From positions 4,588,001-4,652,000 of the forward strand of contig NZ_CP063845.1 of assembly GCF_021018745.1 (NCBI RefSeq): 64,000 nt of DNA. The letters are read 5' to 3'. The stretch is from Gloeobacter morelensis MG652769. Its GTDB lineage: Bacteria > Cyanobacteriota > Cyanobacteriia > Gloeobacterales > Gloeobacteraceae. The notes under the pieces were generated by a model, which saw nothing but the letters and a program-made list of their open reading frames with translations, searched no databases and was not told where the DNA came from. The position numbers and the translations under genes were made by a program. Numbering within the stretch: position 1 is the stretch's first letter; the number at the start of each line of letters is the position of its first letter. This document shows, piece after piece, positions 63,944 to 64,000 of this stretch.

Positions 63944-64000
63944 ATGCCTAAAATTCACTGCCGCGCCCTGGTCGGATGCCTGGCGATTGCCGTTGGGACA
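63944..64000 (+). CDS. N-terminus of a probable secreted protein (continues beyond window)
   Basis: ATG 63944 reads MPKIHCRALVGCLAIAVGT to the last base, which looks like a signal peptide. An upstream ATG at 63931 in the same strand stops after nine codons. Only 19 residues are visible, so the identity cannot be judged. Confidence 0.45.
   Translation, partial: MPKIHCRALVGCLAIAVGT

Overview
The window looks like chromosomal DNA of a high-GC cyanobacterium, most probably a Gloeobacter-type organism. Cyanobacterial markers include phycocyanobilin:ferredoxin oxidoreductase (pcyA), a RuBisCO-activase-like AAA protein, ATP synthase genes lying apart as atpD and atpC, a UPF0284 (CobT-like) protein, a probable Psb35-type PSII protein, a DUF2808 protein and several Uma2 nucleases. 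The genus is inferred from GC-rich codon use together with this gene set; no 16S rRNA is present. Coding density is high. I found no tRNA, rRNA, CRISPR array, prophage or intact insertion sequence.

Layout. 1-4900: a secretin-centred envelope cluster, with a partial PilQ-like secretin and three co-directional genes on the minus strand and, divergently, a PilP/GspC-like membrane protein and a separate AMIN-domain protein. 4900-13000: housekeeping genes (VOC protein, acetoacetate-decarboxylase-like protein, M3 peptidase, tex, hflX) plus a frameshifted Phd antitoxin relic. 13100-20950: sugar ABC permease, an RTX/EF-hand/calpain-like protease, UPF0284, a fused M16 peptidase and a TPR protein. 20990-28210: a DisA-like (DACNV-type) protein overlapping an ABC exporter, a P-loop protein, small genes, a secreted LON-domain protein and a YihY/BrkB protein.

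28380-36960: aldose epimerase, a 2Fe-2S thioredoxin-like protein, dps facing rca, then atpC, pyruvate dehydrogenase E2 and atpD (an unusual order), a DUF2808 protein and the principal sigma factor rpoD. 36960-47260: an O-antigen-ligase/TPR membrane protein, a small accessory block (DUF29, Uma2, nucleotidyltransferase), metK under a SAM-I riboswitch, ftsH, and the siroheme pair cbiX-cobA followed by another Uma2 gene. 47330-64000: a class IV aminotransferase, two small membrane proteins, an active/inactive M16 pair, nadE, a ClpC-N-domain/Uma2 fusion, pcyA, a B12-type radical SAM protein, a tandem pair of secreted paralogues, a MazG fusion, a Ski2-like helicase and two small secreted proteins.

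The items I would follow first are the ClpN-Uma2 fusion (53800-54864), the RTX/calpain protease (13968-15851), the diadenylate-cyclase-like protein coupled to an exporter (20992-24167), the split secretin cluster (1-4872), the Tat-type LON-domain protein (25912-26973), and hflX, whose conserved N-terminus begins at an ATA codon.
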